DNA of 16,493 bases from assembly GCA_900541345.1 (NCBI GenBank), contig UQJE01000057.1:1-16493 (forward strand). The letters run 5' to 3'. The stretch is from an uncultured Blautia sp. (GTDB taxonomy: Bacteria > Bacillota > Clostridia > Lachnospirales > Lachnospiraceae). The notes below the pieces were generated by a model. It made no database searches, was not told where the DNA came from, and saw only the letters and a list, made by a program, of their open reading frames with translations. How positions within the stretch are numbered: the stretch's first letter is position 1; each line of letters opens with the position of its first letter. Of this stretch, positions 1-7,843 are shown one piece after another. Both the position numbers and the translations under genes were made by a program.

Positions 1-46
1 ACAACTTGAAGATAACTGTCATCAAAGAGCCAGACGCTTAAGACGC

Positions 47-93
47 AGAGCCGATGAAATTGTGGAACAATTCACGAATCATCGGCTCTTTTT
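47..93 (+). terminator. Rho-independent terminator
   Basis: An 11-bp perfect stem (47-57 with 79-89, arms AGAGCCGATGA and TCATCGGCTCT) is followed at once by a T run (89-93). The loop contains a second small inverted repeat (AATTG/CAATT). It would end a plus-strand transcript entering from outside the window. No coding sequence ending just before it can be recognised in the first 46 bases. Confidence 0.8.
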
Positions 94-320
94 GTTTCGT
101 ATTTGAAAGAACAAACTCACCAAATAAAAAAAACGATATTCGGGTGGGTTATTTTGTTATACCCTAAATTACCCTCTGAATTTGTTTTTAAATTTGGAGG
201 GTTTTTATGTTCCTTTTTTCGGGCGGTTGTCCATCTGCTTATATAAAGCAAAGTTTATCTATACATAGCACATCAGGGAATGGCGGGAAGCCAGTTAAAA
301 AAATCCCTGCCAGTGCAGCG

Positions 321-415
321 GTACTTCTCACCATGAAGGTAGAAGTACAATCTCCATACAACAGAATTAGTATTTCCCATAACCGTAGAGGTCACAGAGC
401 CTTTGCGGTTTTTCT
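321..415 (+). promoter_or_regulatory. Structured leader with attenuator-like hairpins
   Basis: The stretch 95-550 has no gene I can defend. It holds an 8-bp hairpin (GTACTTCT 321-328 with AGAAGTAC 341-348) and then a second stem (AACCG 381-385 with CGGTT 406-410) running into a TTTTTCTTTTG tract, which looks like an intrinsic terminator. A short palindrome (GCAGGC TAAA GCCTGC, 506-521) lies just before the ribosome binding site of the following gene fragment. A GGAGGG site and ATG at 207 could start a leader peptide. Together this resembles a transcription-attenuation leader, but the identity is an inference from shape alone. Confidence 0.35.
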
Positions 416-550
416 TTTGTCGTTTTTTATCGGAATACGCCGCAGGACTGTTACTGATGTGCGTTGCCGCTCCCCACCTCTCCATCTGGATTTTTACATT
501 TCATCGCAGGCTAAAGCCTGCTCAATTCAGATTGATTGGAGGAAAAAAGA

Positions 551-691
551 ATGGCATATAACAACGGACGTGAGGACAGGAAGTGGCGTATCTGGAAAGA
601 AGCCGAGGAAAAAGTGTTGCGGGAACATGGAGTTGATGAAACTACCATTGAACAAATCCGTATAGACGCCAGGGCAGACTTTAATTCCAAC
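551..691 (+). pseudogene. 5' fragment of a sigma-70-like regulator of mobile elements
   Basis: The ATG at 551 follows a good ribosome binding site (ATTGGAGGAAAAAAGA). About 46 codons read MAYNNGREDRKWRIWKEAEE and onwards to DFNSN. From memory this matches the N terminus of small sigma-70-family or HTH proteins (about 140 aa) common in Tn916-like and Tn4451-like elements of Clostridia. The helix-turn-helix half is missing. After about position 690 the reading frame runs into the antisense strand of a mobilization gene and yields an implausible Phe/Ser-rich tail. The gene was therefore cut by a deletion or rearrangement and is not expected to work. The family call rests on the N-terminal sequence only. 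Confidence 0.6.
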
Positions 692-757
692 AACCATAGG
701 GGCGTCCCTGTATTCCTCCATGATTTCCTGTATTTCTTCTTCGGACTTTCTGCTCAT
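686..757 (-). pseudogene. 5' fragment of a small gene downstream of a relaxase
   Basis: The start codon at 757 overlaps the relaxase stop (ATGA), a typical translationally coupled pair. About 25 codons look natural (MSRKSEEEIQEIMEEY, then RDAPMVVGI), acidic and helical. The frame then enters the reverse complement of the sigma-like fragment and loses protein character. This is the left half of the same breakpoint that truncates the sigma-like gene. The function of the intact protein is unknown to me. Confidence 0.45.
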
Positions 758-1401
758 CGCAATGATTCCTCCCTCCTGCGGTCTGTTTTGCCTGCCCTCC
801 CATTCTGGTTTGAACGCTGTTTTTCAAGCGTATCGTGGATTTGGTTCAAACATTCGTCGATATGAGCAGAGCGTTTTTCAATCCCGTCCGCATATTTCAG
901 CCGCTTTCTCAAATCCGTTATCTGCTCCGTTACGCCATTTTTCTCGATTCTCAATATTTCTTTTTCGGCGGGTGAAGCACGCCGTATCTTATTCTGTAAG
1001 TGCCGCCTATAGTTGGTAAGCCTGTCCATTTCCGTCTGGTTCTTCTCCCTGTCGGCGTGTAAATCGGAGAGTGTGGAGATGTCATGCTCCGACATATAGC
1101 GTACCTGTGCGGTAATCTCATCCAGTTTCCGAAGCTCCTCTTTCATCAAAGGACTTGTCGGCTTGTAGTCCGTGCCTTTGGGAAATATCCCCAACTGATA
1201 ACACCAGTAGTAATACAACGCTAAGATTCCCGTGGTTTTCTGGTGCGGTTTCCATGCTTTTTTATATTCCTCTGGCATATGGGGAGAGTAGGAAATCTTT
1301 GCTTTGTAGTTCCCATACCTTGCCCTTGTGCCTAAATGCGAGCGGATAAAATCGGGCGTTAAGCGTTCATCAAGCGTATATTCCTCGGCGGATAACTTGA
1401 A
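754..1401 (-). pseudogene. C-terminal fragment of a relaxase/mobilization nuclease
   Basis: About 215 codons are open, from roughly 1401 (FKLSAEEYTLDERLTPDF) to the TGA at 754. The middle contains SYSPHMPEEYKKAWKPH and LALYYYWCYQLGIFP, which I recognise as the region after the catalytic domain in clostridial relaxase/mobilization nucleases. The C-terminal half is a charged coiled coil, common at relaxase ends. The catalytic N terminus (tyrosine and three-histidine motifs) is absent. Upstream of 1401 the frame turns into AT-rich sequence and meets a stop at 1447-1449. This is a remnant of a second mobile element, unrelated to the intact relaxase at 9.7-11.2 kb. The first in-frame ATG (1278) is internal and is not the true start. 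Confidence 0.65.
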
Positions 1402-1496
1402 TTGATTATTTTCTTTGAATTTTAATAATTTTATTATCCTCGTTGTTTAGAATATGCTCTCGTATTTGTGCCAGTTTAAATTTTTAGAGCCAAAAT

Positions 1497-1506
1497 AGAG
1501 CCAGAC
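1497..1506. repeat. 10-bp direct repeat bracketing the relic segment
   Basis: AGAGCCAGAC occurs at 26-35 and again at 1497-1506. A partial extra copy (TTAGAGCCA, 1484-1492) lies just before the second one. The two copies bracket the terminator, sigma-like fragment and relaxase fragment. They could be an attachment-site or target-site duplication of the older element, or chance. Confidence 0.3.
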
Positions 1507-1543
1507 AAAGCTGACATTTTCTCTTTATCTGTCCTATATACAG

Positions 1544-1570
1544 GGTGCTAGCACCATGTAATTATTACAT
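1544..1570. repeat. Two abutting perfect palindromes
   Basis: GGTGCTAGCACC (1544-1555, 12-bp palindrome) is followed without a gap by a 15-nt palindrome, ATGTAATTATTACAT (1556-1570). The non-coding region 1450-1656 around them is AT-rich and holds no gene I can support. They sit where the relic segment ends and the cargo begins, so an element end or a protein binding site is possible. Confidence 0.5.
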
Positions 1571-1656
1571 CAACAAGGAAGTATATCTGCACTCCCTCTG
1601 CTCCTTTAAAATCGCCTTTTTAACATACCTACAACCTTCGTTTATTTTTGCCCAAT

Positions 1657-2045
1657 CTATTTGGCAGTATATTCACTCGCCAACATCAGTTGGTTTTGAC
1701 AATTGTAAATTTCAAATTTATATGTTCCATTATCGGAAACATATCCTATATCAGAAATACGCTCTCTCGCCTGTCATCCAGTTTAACAGTAGATGGAGAA
1801 TAAAATATATCAATTTATTCTCCAGGTATAAACTCCTCCTGCAGATAAAGTACAAAGATTATTATAACTTTCATCCGAAGCTGTTCCATGTGTTCCGTCT
1901 GAAGATAAATATCCATCACATTGTTTTTGAAAGTATACATTTCACTATATACTTTCATTCAAGTACTTTGCTGAATATATTTGAACACGTGAGAATCCAA
2001 AAGAATAAATAATAACAGGATCAAAAAATTCTTATTCATCCTCAT
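1657..2045 (-). pseudogene. Decayed small secreted-protein gene
   Basis: An ATG at 2045, three bases after the stop of the upstream 919-aa gene, opens a signal-peptide-like stretch (MNKNFLILLLFILL) that stops after 28 codons. In another frame further on, the reading is protein-like: DGYLSSDGTHGTASDE, then AGGVYTWRIN, then after three in-frame stops ERISDIGYVSDNGTYKFE and a natural stop at 1657-1659. The repeated GxYxx(I) pattern suggests a beta-rich extracellular domain. One frameshift plus three stops make it a pseudogene. The family is not recognised. The alternative is chance open frames in AT-rich DNA. Confidence 0.35.
1795..1957. repeat. Two 10-bp inverted repeats (hairpins) in AT-rich DNA
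   Basis: GGAGAATAAA (1795-1804) pairs perfectly with TTTATTCTCC (1814-1823) over a 9-nt loop. TGAAAGTATA (1928-1937) pairs perfectly with TATACTTTCA (1948-1957) over a 10-nt loop. Neither is followed by a T run, so they are poor intrinsic terminators. They lie downstream of the RT operon and could stabilise its 3' end. Confidence 0.5.
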
Positions 2046-2048
2046 TTT

Positions 2049-4808
2049 TTAGCATTTCCTAATCTCGTCTTTTTTTACGAACATGCAGATCGCCTTCCCG
2101 GGATCTTTCAGCATCTCTTTCGGAAATACATTCATCTTAGGCATATTGAATTCACGCACTACCGTATATACATTATCGCTGGGATTTGAGCGGGGCCAGA
2201 TAATTTTGACCTCATCAATGATCTGCGACGCGTGTTTTGTTATCTCCCATTCATAGGTGACCACCGCCGGTTTAATGAGATGTTTCTTAAGGAAATCTTC
2301 TATCACCCCTTTCCCTCTTTCCGTTCCGTAATATCCATGTACCTCAATTGTGCACGCATTTTTTTCAATAACAGCTTCCAGCGGCACCTCATTAAGATGT
2401 TCCTGTGCAACGGATAAATCGTCTTCCCCGTCACATGAATCAGCTTCTCTGAGATAATATTTCTGTCGGCTTGCTCTTACCTGTTCTACCTTTCTTTTTT
2501 CATCCACTCGTTCGCCCATAACATCAATATTTAGATAGGCTTTCAGCATCCTTATAGTTGCCGTACCACATTCAAAATTGTCACATAGAAACACAATATT
2601 CTCAATCCGGTTATCCCTGTAATAGTACCCATCATCTTTCAGCTCAAGTATGTACTTGTACATATCATTTGTCTCACGGGCACTTTTTGTTTTCAGATAG
2701 GTTTCGTATATACTTGTAAGCACGCTGTCACTTTCCCGCCCGTCCTTCGGAACATATAGCGTATTTTCGTCCTTGCGCGCAAACTTTTCATCGCGGCTGA
2801 TCTCTGCAAATCCCAGATTCTGGTGGTGCATAAAGACTTTCAGATAACTGCTGATCTTCTCCTTATCGATTTCTGACCAGAGCAGATTATGTACCAGTCG
2901 ATAATATACCTGTGAATCAAAATCACAGAAAAATCTTTTACCTGCCTCCTCTAAGGCACCTTTCTGGAGCTGCATCATAGCGGTAATCTCTCTGTACTGT
3001 GTCCGGTTTATTTCAGAAGCTGTTTCCAATGTAAGATGATTCTTATCCTGAATCTTCTCTAAAGCCGACAGAGCCTTTAAAAGAGTCTGATCCCAAACGA
3101 CTCCTCCCTGTTCCTTTCTGTTATATAAAAAATAATATTCCTCACCGCTTCCCCATATATTTGCAAGCAATCCTTCTGGGTCCTCGAGAACTTCTGTCTT
3201 TACGGAAAGCTGCAGTAGCTCCGTATTCTGGCTAAACCTTTTTCCTACAACATCACTGATCAGATCTACAACCAGAATGAAGTCCCCTTCGCTGTCCTCC
3301 TGGACTCTTCCCCGCAGAACATACCACTCTTCTGGATTTTCGCATCCCATTACCTGATACATCCATCCATTTTCACTCTTTACAGGATAAAAATCCAGCG
3401 GCCCTATTTCATGGTCTTCAATATTCTTTTCCTTCGAATTTCGCTGTCGTTTATAAGGAAAAGCACAGTAATCGTTTTCCCTCTGCCATTGTCCCGCGAT
3501 AAAAGTCAGGGCTTCTATCGGATCATAACAACGCTCTGTCCAGTTTTTCAGTATCTGGCTCTGGTACCAGTCATCGTCAGTGAATTCATTCAGCCGAAGC
3601 TCGTCCACACCGGTATTTTCCTTCTGTAGAAGCAGGATGGCGAGTCCAAACGACACCCGATTCATAACACAGTTCCTGCTTACTTTAAGAGCCGCACTCC
3701 TGTACCGGCGCAATGCATCAAGGAAATGCTCTTTGTCATAAATTCTGCCGTTCTTATCTCTCAACCATCCTTTTACTATGGTTGTGTCATTGTAACAGTA
3801 CGGATTAACCGGCAGTAAAGAGCCGTCTGCCTTCTCAATAATTGAATGCTCAAAAAGAATATTATATATCTCCCCGCCAAAAACCAGTTTTAAAAACGCT
3901 TCGCGCCCGGCTTCGCTTTTCAGAATCTCCGAATAATCTGTCAAGGAATCACCTCTATCCAGAGCATATTCCACAAAGAAACCGATTTTGTTCTTCTGAT
4001 GGTCATGCTCTTCTTCAACTGTCATCCCTTCGATTTCCCATAGCGGCTGTCCTTCAAAATAACTTCTACTTTTATGTCTAACGAGAACTTTATTCTTCAT
4101 CCCGTCATAAAAAATCATAACCCCATTTTTCTGATAGTTCAGTAAATCCAACGTATCTATTATATATTCGGGCGCACTGAGGTAGTCTATAAACTTTAAA
4201 TTACACTGTTCCACTAATGTCTGAAGAATCTGCTGTTTGTCATCGCTGTTTGTAAAGAGCCTAACTGCAAGCTGTAGAATATGTATATGATATATACCTA
4301 GAGGATTATTAATATCAACAAACTCCGGTTTCTCAACAACTTTTGCTATCATATTATGAATTGGAAAAACGTGCTGTCCACCCTGTTTTATGTCAAAAAC
4401 GAAATAGACGTTGTCCAATTCCTGCAGAAGAACCTGCACGGACTCACGGAGCATCTCATCCTCTATCTTCCAGACGTCACCGGTCTCCCTGCGTGCTTTC
4501 AGTTCATGGAGAAACCATACGGTGGTCAGGCTGCTGTCTTTTCTTTCCTCTTCCGTTGCCTCCATACCGATCTGTTCAATACTCTCAAACGCACTTAATA
4601 ATTCTTTAATGATATCCTCTGGAACATGTCCTTCGTACATGGACTGACAGTACTGCAGCAGCTGACAATACACTGCCGCCGCAAGCAGTCTGTTATCTGA
4701 CAGCTCCTGCGGTGTACAGGATTTTAACTCTTCTATCGTCCCTAATATATTTTTTTTCTCATGCGCTCCCGCCTGCAGCACCTGCAGATAAATTTCAAGA
4801 TTTTTCAT
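2049..4808 (-). CDS. Unrecognised 919-aa partner of the primase-RT; C-terminal PRTase-like motif
   Basis: I do not recognise this protein as a whole. The start chosen is the ATG at 4808 (MKNLEIYLQV), because GGAGG stands 6 nt before it; it overlaps the end of the primase-RT gene by 14 nt, so the two are translationally coupled and probably made in fixed ratio. It is a soluble protein with no signal peptide or membrane segment. Residues 1-230 look alpha-helical; 230-570 appear mixed. Residues 735-755 (NIVFLCDNFECGTATIRML) have the hydrophobic strand, acidic/small loop and GTAT turn of a phosphoribosyltransferase PRPP-binding loop, as in the PRTase-like effector domains known from bacterial conflict systems. 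The usual second Asp of the DD pair is Asn744, so catalysis is uncertain. Role as effector or cofactor of the RT is inference from the operon. Confidence 0.75.
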   Translation of the reverse strand: MKNLEIYLQVLQAGAHEKKNILGTIEELKSCTPQELSDNRLLAAAVYCQLLQYCQSMYEGHVPEDIIKELLSAFESIEQIGMEATEEERKDSSLTTVWFLHELKARRETGDVWKIEDEMLRESVQVLLQELDNVYFVFDIKQGGQHVFPIHNMIAKVVEKPEFVDINNPLGIYHIHILQLAVRLFTNSDDKQQILQTLVEQCNLKFIDYLSAPEYIIDTLDLLNYQKNGVMIFYDGMKNKVLVRHKSRSYFEGQPLWEIEGMTVEEEHDHQKNKIGFFVEYALDRGDSLTDYSEILKSEAGREAFLKLVFGGEIYNILFEHSIIEKADGSLLPVNPYCYNDTTIVKGWLRDKNGRIYDKEHFLDALRRYRSAALKVSRNCVMNRVSFGLAILLLQKENTGVDELRLNEFTDDDWYQSQILKNWTERCYDPIEALTFIAGQWQRENDYCAFPYKRQRNSKEKNIEDHEIGPLDFYPVKSENGWMYQVMGCENPEEWYVLRGRVQEDSEGDFILVVDLISDVVGKRFSQNTELLQLSVKTEVLEDPEGLLANIWGSGEEYYFLYNRKEQGGVVWDQTLLKALSALEKIQDKNHLTLETASEINRTQYREITAMMQLQKGALEEAGKRFFCDFDSQVYYRLVHNLLWSEIDKEKISSYLKVFMHHQNLGFAEISRDEKFARKDENTLYVPKDGRESDSVLTSIYETYLKTKSARETNDMYKYILELKDDGYYYRDNRIENIVFLCDNFECGTATIRMLKAYLNIDVMGERVDEKRKVEQVRASRQKYYLREADSCDGEDDLSVAQEHLNEVPLEAVIEKNACTIEVHGYYGTERGKGVIEDFLKKHLIKPAVVTYEWEITKHASQIIDEVKIIWPRSNPSDNVYTVVREFNMPKMNVFPKEMLKDPGKAICMFVKKDEIRKC

Positions 4809-7323
4809 TCGGTACCTCCGCACTGATCAGTGTCAGCGCTTTCACAATCACTCTGTCGTCTTCCTTCATTTCTGTATCCGGCAGCTCCTCCAGATATTCA
4901 CACTTTATTCTTTCGAAGATTTCCGGTGCTATCACATGATCCTGCACAGCATAATACAATGTATGAATAAAATTACTGAAGTTCAGCGAGTCAAGCGATA
5001 TCAGAAGCAGTTCCTGATTATCCAGGATCTTCTTCATATACCGCTCGTTCCGAAACAGAAACTCATAAAATTTTCTAAAATTGCTCCCCCTGCCCTCACA
5101 GCTTTTCAAAATATCTTCACGGCAGTAATCCAGACACCAGTTCTGAGCTTCCGTAATCGTATTCTTCCCGAATATATAGCCCAAAGATCCTACATTAAAT
5201 GGATTTTCCATCAGATAATCCTTCAGTTTTCTCCGCTTTTCTTCTTCGAGAAGAATCCCTGTATATTCATTTTCCTTTAATTCATAATTAAAACTATCCT
5301 TATGAAGAAGCACGCTTTTTTCTTCATCCGTCAGTGAACTGATTTCTCCGAAATATCTGCTTTTCTCCAGATTCACCGGAAGACCTGCAGAAGGGAGAAA
5401 TCCTATCAATTCATCAAACAACGCCTTCCCGTCAAAATCCGGATTGCAGAAAAAAACAATATCATCCACATACCGGTACATATAAAATTTGCTACAGTTG
5501 AACCGACGACAGGCAGCCTCCAGCAATCGATCAAGGAACATCTCGGCAATGATTCTTGCATAGGCTGGCCCCTGGGGGACACCAATCCTCCGGCCATTCT
5601 GCAGCTGTTTCATCAGTTTATCGTTGAACTCTATCAAAAAAATGAAAATATTCTTCGTCTCTTCATCCAATAAATCTTCAAAGGCCCTGAATACTGCCAG
5701 AAAATCGATATGATCATAGAATCCTTTCAAGTCTATGTAAAACACTTCATAGTTATCCATAAAAGGAATCTCTGTAAATACCCTAATATGATCTATAAAT
5801 CTCGCCCATGAAGAATACCAGTAATAAAAAATCCGGTCCTGTGATGTATAAGATACATGATAACTGAATGATTTCCAAGTGGTTTTCATCCTGCTGCACA
5901 GGCGTAACGCAAGATTGGTTGTGATCACGCGGTCCTTTGCTGAAAGAGAAATCAATGTTCTTATCTTTTTTGAAGATTCTATCCTCTCATATACTTTAAA
6001 TCCGGTCGGAACATATTCCGTTTTTTCTCCCTTCACTATGCTCCCAATCAGAGTATCATAGAACTGCAAATCATACTGCTTCAAATCACAGAGCTTATTC
6101 CAGACAGAAACATCCGGTACTTCGTCATTCTCTTTCAGATAAGCCTTTTCCTTATTCACTGTAATCCGAATATCGGAAACTGCCTTCTTCTCATTTAGTT
6201 CTTCAAACTGGACCAGAAGGTTCTGCTCTAATCCACATCTGCGTAGCAGATAATGCAGGCTTGTCTCCTGCCCGTCAAGACTGCTTTCCATTGTCATTCC
6301 ATAGATGCGATAAAGATAACTGAAAGTAGCCGGGAAATATCTAACTCCCAACTTTTCAATATTACTGCATGTCTTCTGTTCATCATAATTTGGAAATCTC
6401 CGAAATACATCCTTTACAAGTTGTGCATTCGAATCGCACAGATAGAGGGTTCCAAGAAGCACCGTCCAGTCCTGAGGCAGCGCCAACCCCTGCTGCATCC
6501 TCCGAAAGATCTGCTTAAACACTGCTGTCTCCGACAAAATCTCTACTGCCTGATCTACCGTTATCTCAATTTTACCAATTAGACGGTATTTTCTATATTT
6601 AAATTCCGCAGCATCGGTGCGTGATATAGACACACCAAGTCTGCGCGCAATCTCTTCTGCATCATTTGGTTCATACCCCTCTAGAATCTCCAGTTGTTCC
6701 TGTAGGAACTGTTCTGATTCTGTATCCTCTTTTTTCTGAAAATTTCTTGTAAAGAAATAGGATCTCGCTCCGGACCTGTGGCGCGAGAGGGGAAACTTCA
6801 CCTGTTTTCCCACTATATTATTCCGGCTGCTGTCTGTAGCAGGGAATCTGTCAAGCCCCCACTCTTCGCTCTCCCTAATCCTGGCCAGCGCCGAACAACG
6901 CTGCTCCAGCTCACATACAATACGAAAGCCCAGCCCCTTTGTCAACAACTTATTAAATGTTACCCAAACATGTATTCCCCTTCTTCCGGAAAACTCCGTC
7001 AGATAATGAATCCCGACTTCATCTAACACATGTATAAACGGAGCAACACACTCCTCATACAGAGCATAAACATCCGGCTCCGCTTTCTCCTTGCAGTCAA
7101 AATCGAAGCAGATCCATTTAATCCGGTTTGTCTTGTACCCCTGCTGATAACATCCCATGGACCCCTGTCTCAAAAGCATTTGTTCAATCACAAACGGGGA
7201 CATCGGAAAATATTTTGTTATATATCGTCCATCATTCTGCTGAATACCGGCAGCATAGCTGTTTACTACAAACAGGCTATATTCCAGCTGCGCAATATTC
7301 CAGATAAGCTGATCCGCTTTCAT
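4795..7323 (-). CDS. Archaeo-eukaryotic primase-reverse transcriptase fusion
   Basis: The 842-aa protein starts at the ATG at 7323 (MKADQLIWNI), preceded by GAGGTG; the longer frame would need a TTG without a site. Residues about 60-195 carry AEP primase motifs: CFDFD (D74, D76), SGRRGIHVW (112-120, H118) and VKFPLSRHRSG (175-185). Residues about 250-345 resemble the helical domain after AEP primases. A reverse transcriptase domain follows at about 435-680: YIDLKGFYDHID (529-540, D531), GVPQGPAYAR (581-590), YVDD (618-621) and NLEKSRYFG (651-659). Residues 680-842 are a helical tail. All catalytic acidic residues seem present. No group II intron maturase or endonuclease domain and no retron features were seen. 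The QGPAYAR motif and the tail recall UG/Abi defence RTs, some of which carry AEP domains. It likely synthesises nucleic acid in a phage-defence response; this role is inferred. Confidence 0.88.
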   Translation of the reverse strand: MKADQLIWNIAQLEYSLFVVNSYAAGIQQNDGRYITKYFPMSPFVIEQMLLRQGSMGCYQQGYKTNRIKWICFDFDCKEKAEPDVYALYEECVAPFIHVLDEVGIHYLTEFSGRRGIHVWVTFNKLLTKGLGFRIVCELEQRCSALARIRESEEWGLDRFPATDSSRNNIVGKQVKFPLSRHRSGARSYFFTRNFQKKEDTESEQFLQEQLEILEGYEPNDAEEIARRLGVSISRTDAAEFKYRKYRLIGKIEITVDQAVEILSETAVFKQIFRRMQQGLALPQDWTVLLGTLYLCDSNAQLVKDVFRRFPNYDEQKTCSNIEKLGVRYFPATFSYLYRIYGMTMESSLDGQETSLHYLLRRCGLEQNLLVQFEELNEKKAVSDIRITVNKEKAYLKENDEVPDVSVWNKLCDLKQYDLQFYDTLIGSIVKGEKTEYVPTGFKVYERIESSKKIRTLISLSAKDRVITTNLALRLCSRMKTTWKSFSYHVSYTSQDRIFYYWYSSWARFIDHIRVFTEIPFMDNYEVFYIDLKGFYDHIDFLAVFRAFEDLLDEETKNIFIFLIEFNDKLMKQLQNGRRIGVPQGPAYARIIAEMFLDRLLEAACRRFNCSKFYMYRYVDDIVFFCNPDFDGKALFDELIGFLPSAGLPVNLEKSRYFGEISSLTDEEKSVLLHKDSFNYELKENEYTGILLEEEKRRKLKDYLMENPFNVGSLGYIFGKNTITEAQNWCLDYCREDILKSCEGRGSNFRKFYEFLFRNERYMKKILDNQELLLISLDSLNFSNFIHTLYYAVQDHVIAPEIFERIKCEYLEELPDTEMKEDDRVIVKALTLISAEVPNEKS

Positions 7324-7833
7324 GATTTTCACCTCACATAATAAGTGTTGCCGGTTATAGTAAATATCAGTCAATATGATATCTCCTGCAGCTACTTCAG
7401 TACTTCATAGACGGTAAACCATGAGTACCGGCGCATTTATCGGCCACAGTTTCTAGCGGCCAAGTTCACACTATATTCAAAAAGCTCTATTAAAAACTTG
7501 TAGTTTTCTAGAGCACTTATCTTATAGATTTAAAAAAATCACACAGCACTCGTGATTTACTGTGTATCTTTTCAATCATGTGACTTGCTCGGATGATAGA
7601 TCTGTATCGTTCTGCCAGTAAAATGTAGGTCCTGCATATCAACACTTCCTATAACACTAACAACATATTGTTCCCAGAAACTTATTTCCATTGTGCAACC
7701 AATCTCACTTTTTATACATAAAGATATAAAGTATCACCCCTAGCAACTTTACACCTAAAACACTTAATCAAATAAACCATGCCAGACAGAGCGAAAGCTA
7801 TTCACAATTGATTAAGGAAAGTTAGGGCAGTCA
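7324..7833 (-). other. Long structured leader upstream of the primase-RT operon
   Basis: This 510-nt gap has no convincing gene. Several hairpins line up: CGGTA/TACCG (7412-7430), GGCC/GGCC (7442-7461), GCTCTA/TAGAGC with an inner AAAAC/GTTTT stem (7484-7514), and the terminator-like stem at 7541-7565. Upstream lie AT-rich promoter-like words on the minus strand (for example TATAAA near 7712). Some defence RTs use an adjacent non-coding RNA as template, so this is the natural place for one here. The existence of such an RNA is inference. Confidence 0.4.
7532..7565 (-). terminator. Terminator-like hairpin ahead of the primase-RT gene
   Basis: Read on the minus strand, ACACAG and CTGTGT (outer arms at 7541-7546 and 7560-7565) enclose a 13-nt loop, and the stem is followed by GATTTTTTT. 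It lies 209 nt before the RT start. It could end yjdF readthrough, end a small RNA, or act as an attenuator of the RT operon. Confidence 0.5.
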
Positions 7834-7843
7834 TTACCTGCCC
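7825..7843 (-). terminator. Stem-loop over the yjdF stop codon
   Basis: GGGCAG and CTGCCC form a 6-bp stem with a 7-nt loop that contains the yjdF TAA. The following minus-strand tract (TAACTTTCCTT) is only moderately T-rich, so it is a weak intrinsic terminator. Confidence 0.45.

Noticed and set aside
207..665. 152-codon plus-strand open frame after a GGAGGG site
   Set aside because: It runs through hairpins and then overlaps the sigma-like gene in another frame. At most its first codons are a leader peptide.
1531..1550. Weak likeness of CCTATATACAGGG here to CCCTATAAATACTGGG near 16454-16470 as the two ends of the element
   Set aside because: The match needs gaps and is too short to call a shared attachment core.
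1545..2012. 155-codon plus-strand open frame rich in Phe, Ile, Tyr, Lys and His
   Set aside because: It begins at a GTG inside a palindrome, has no ribosome binding site, and its composition is that of AT-rich non-coding DNA; the minus strand shows better protein-like segments.
4795..7323. Group II intron or retron explanation for the RT
   Set aside because: No maturase X or endonuclease domain, no intron domain V/VI-like RNA recognised, and an AEP domain is fused at the N terminus.
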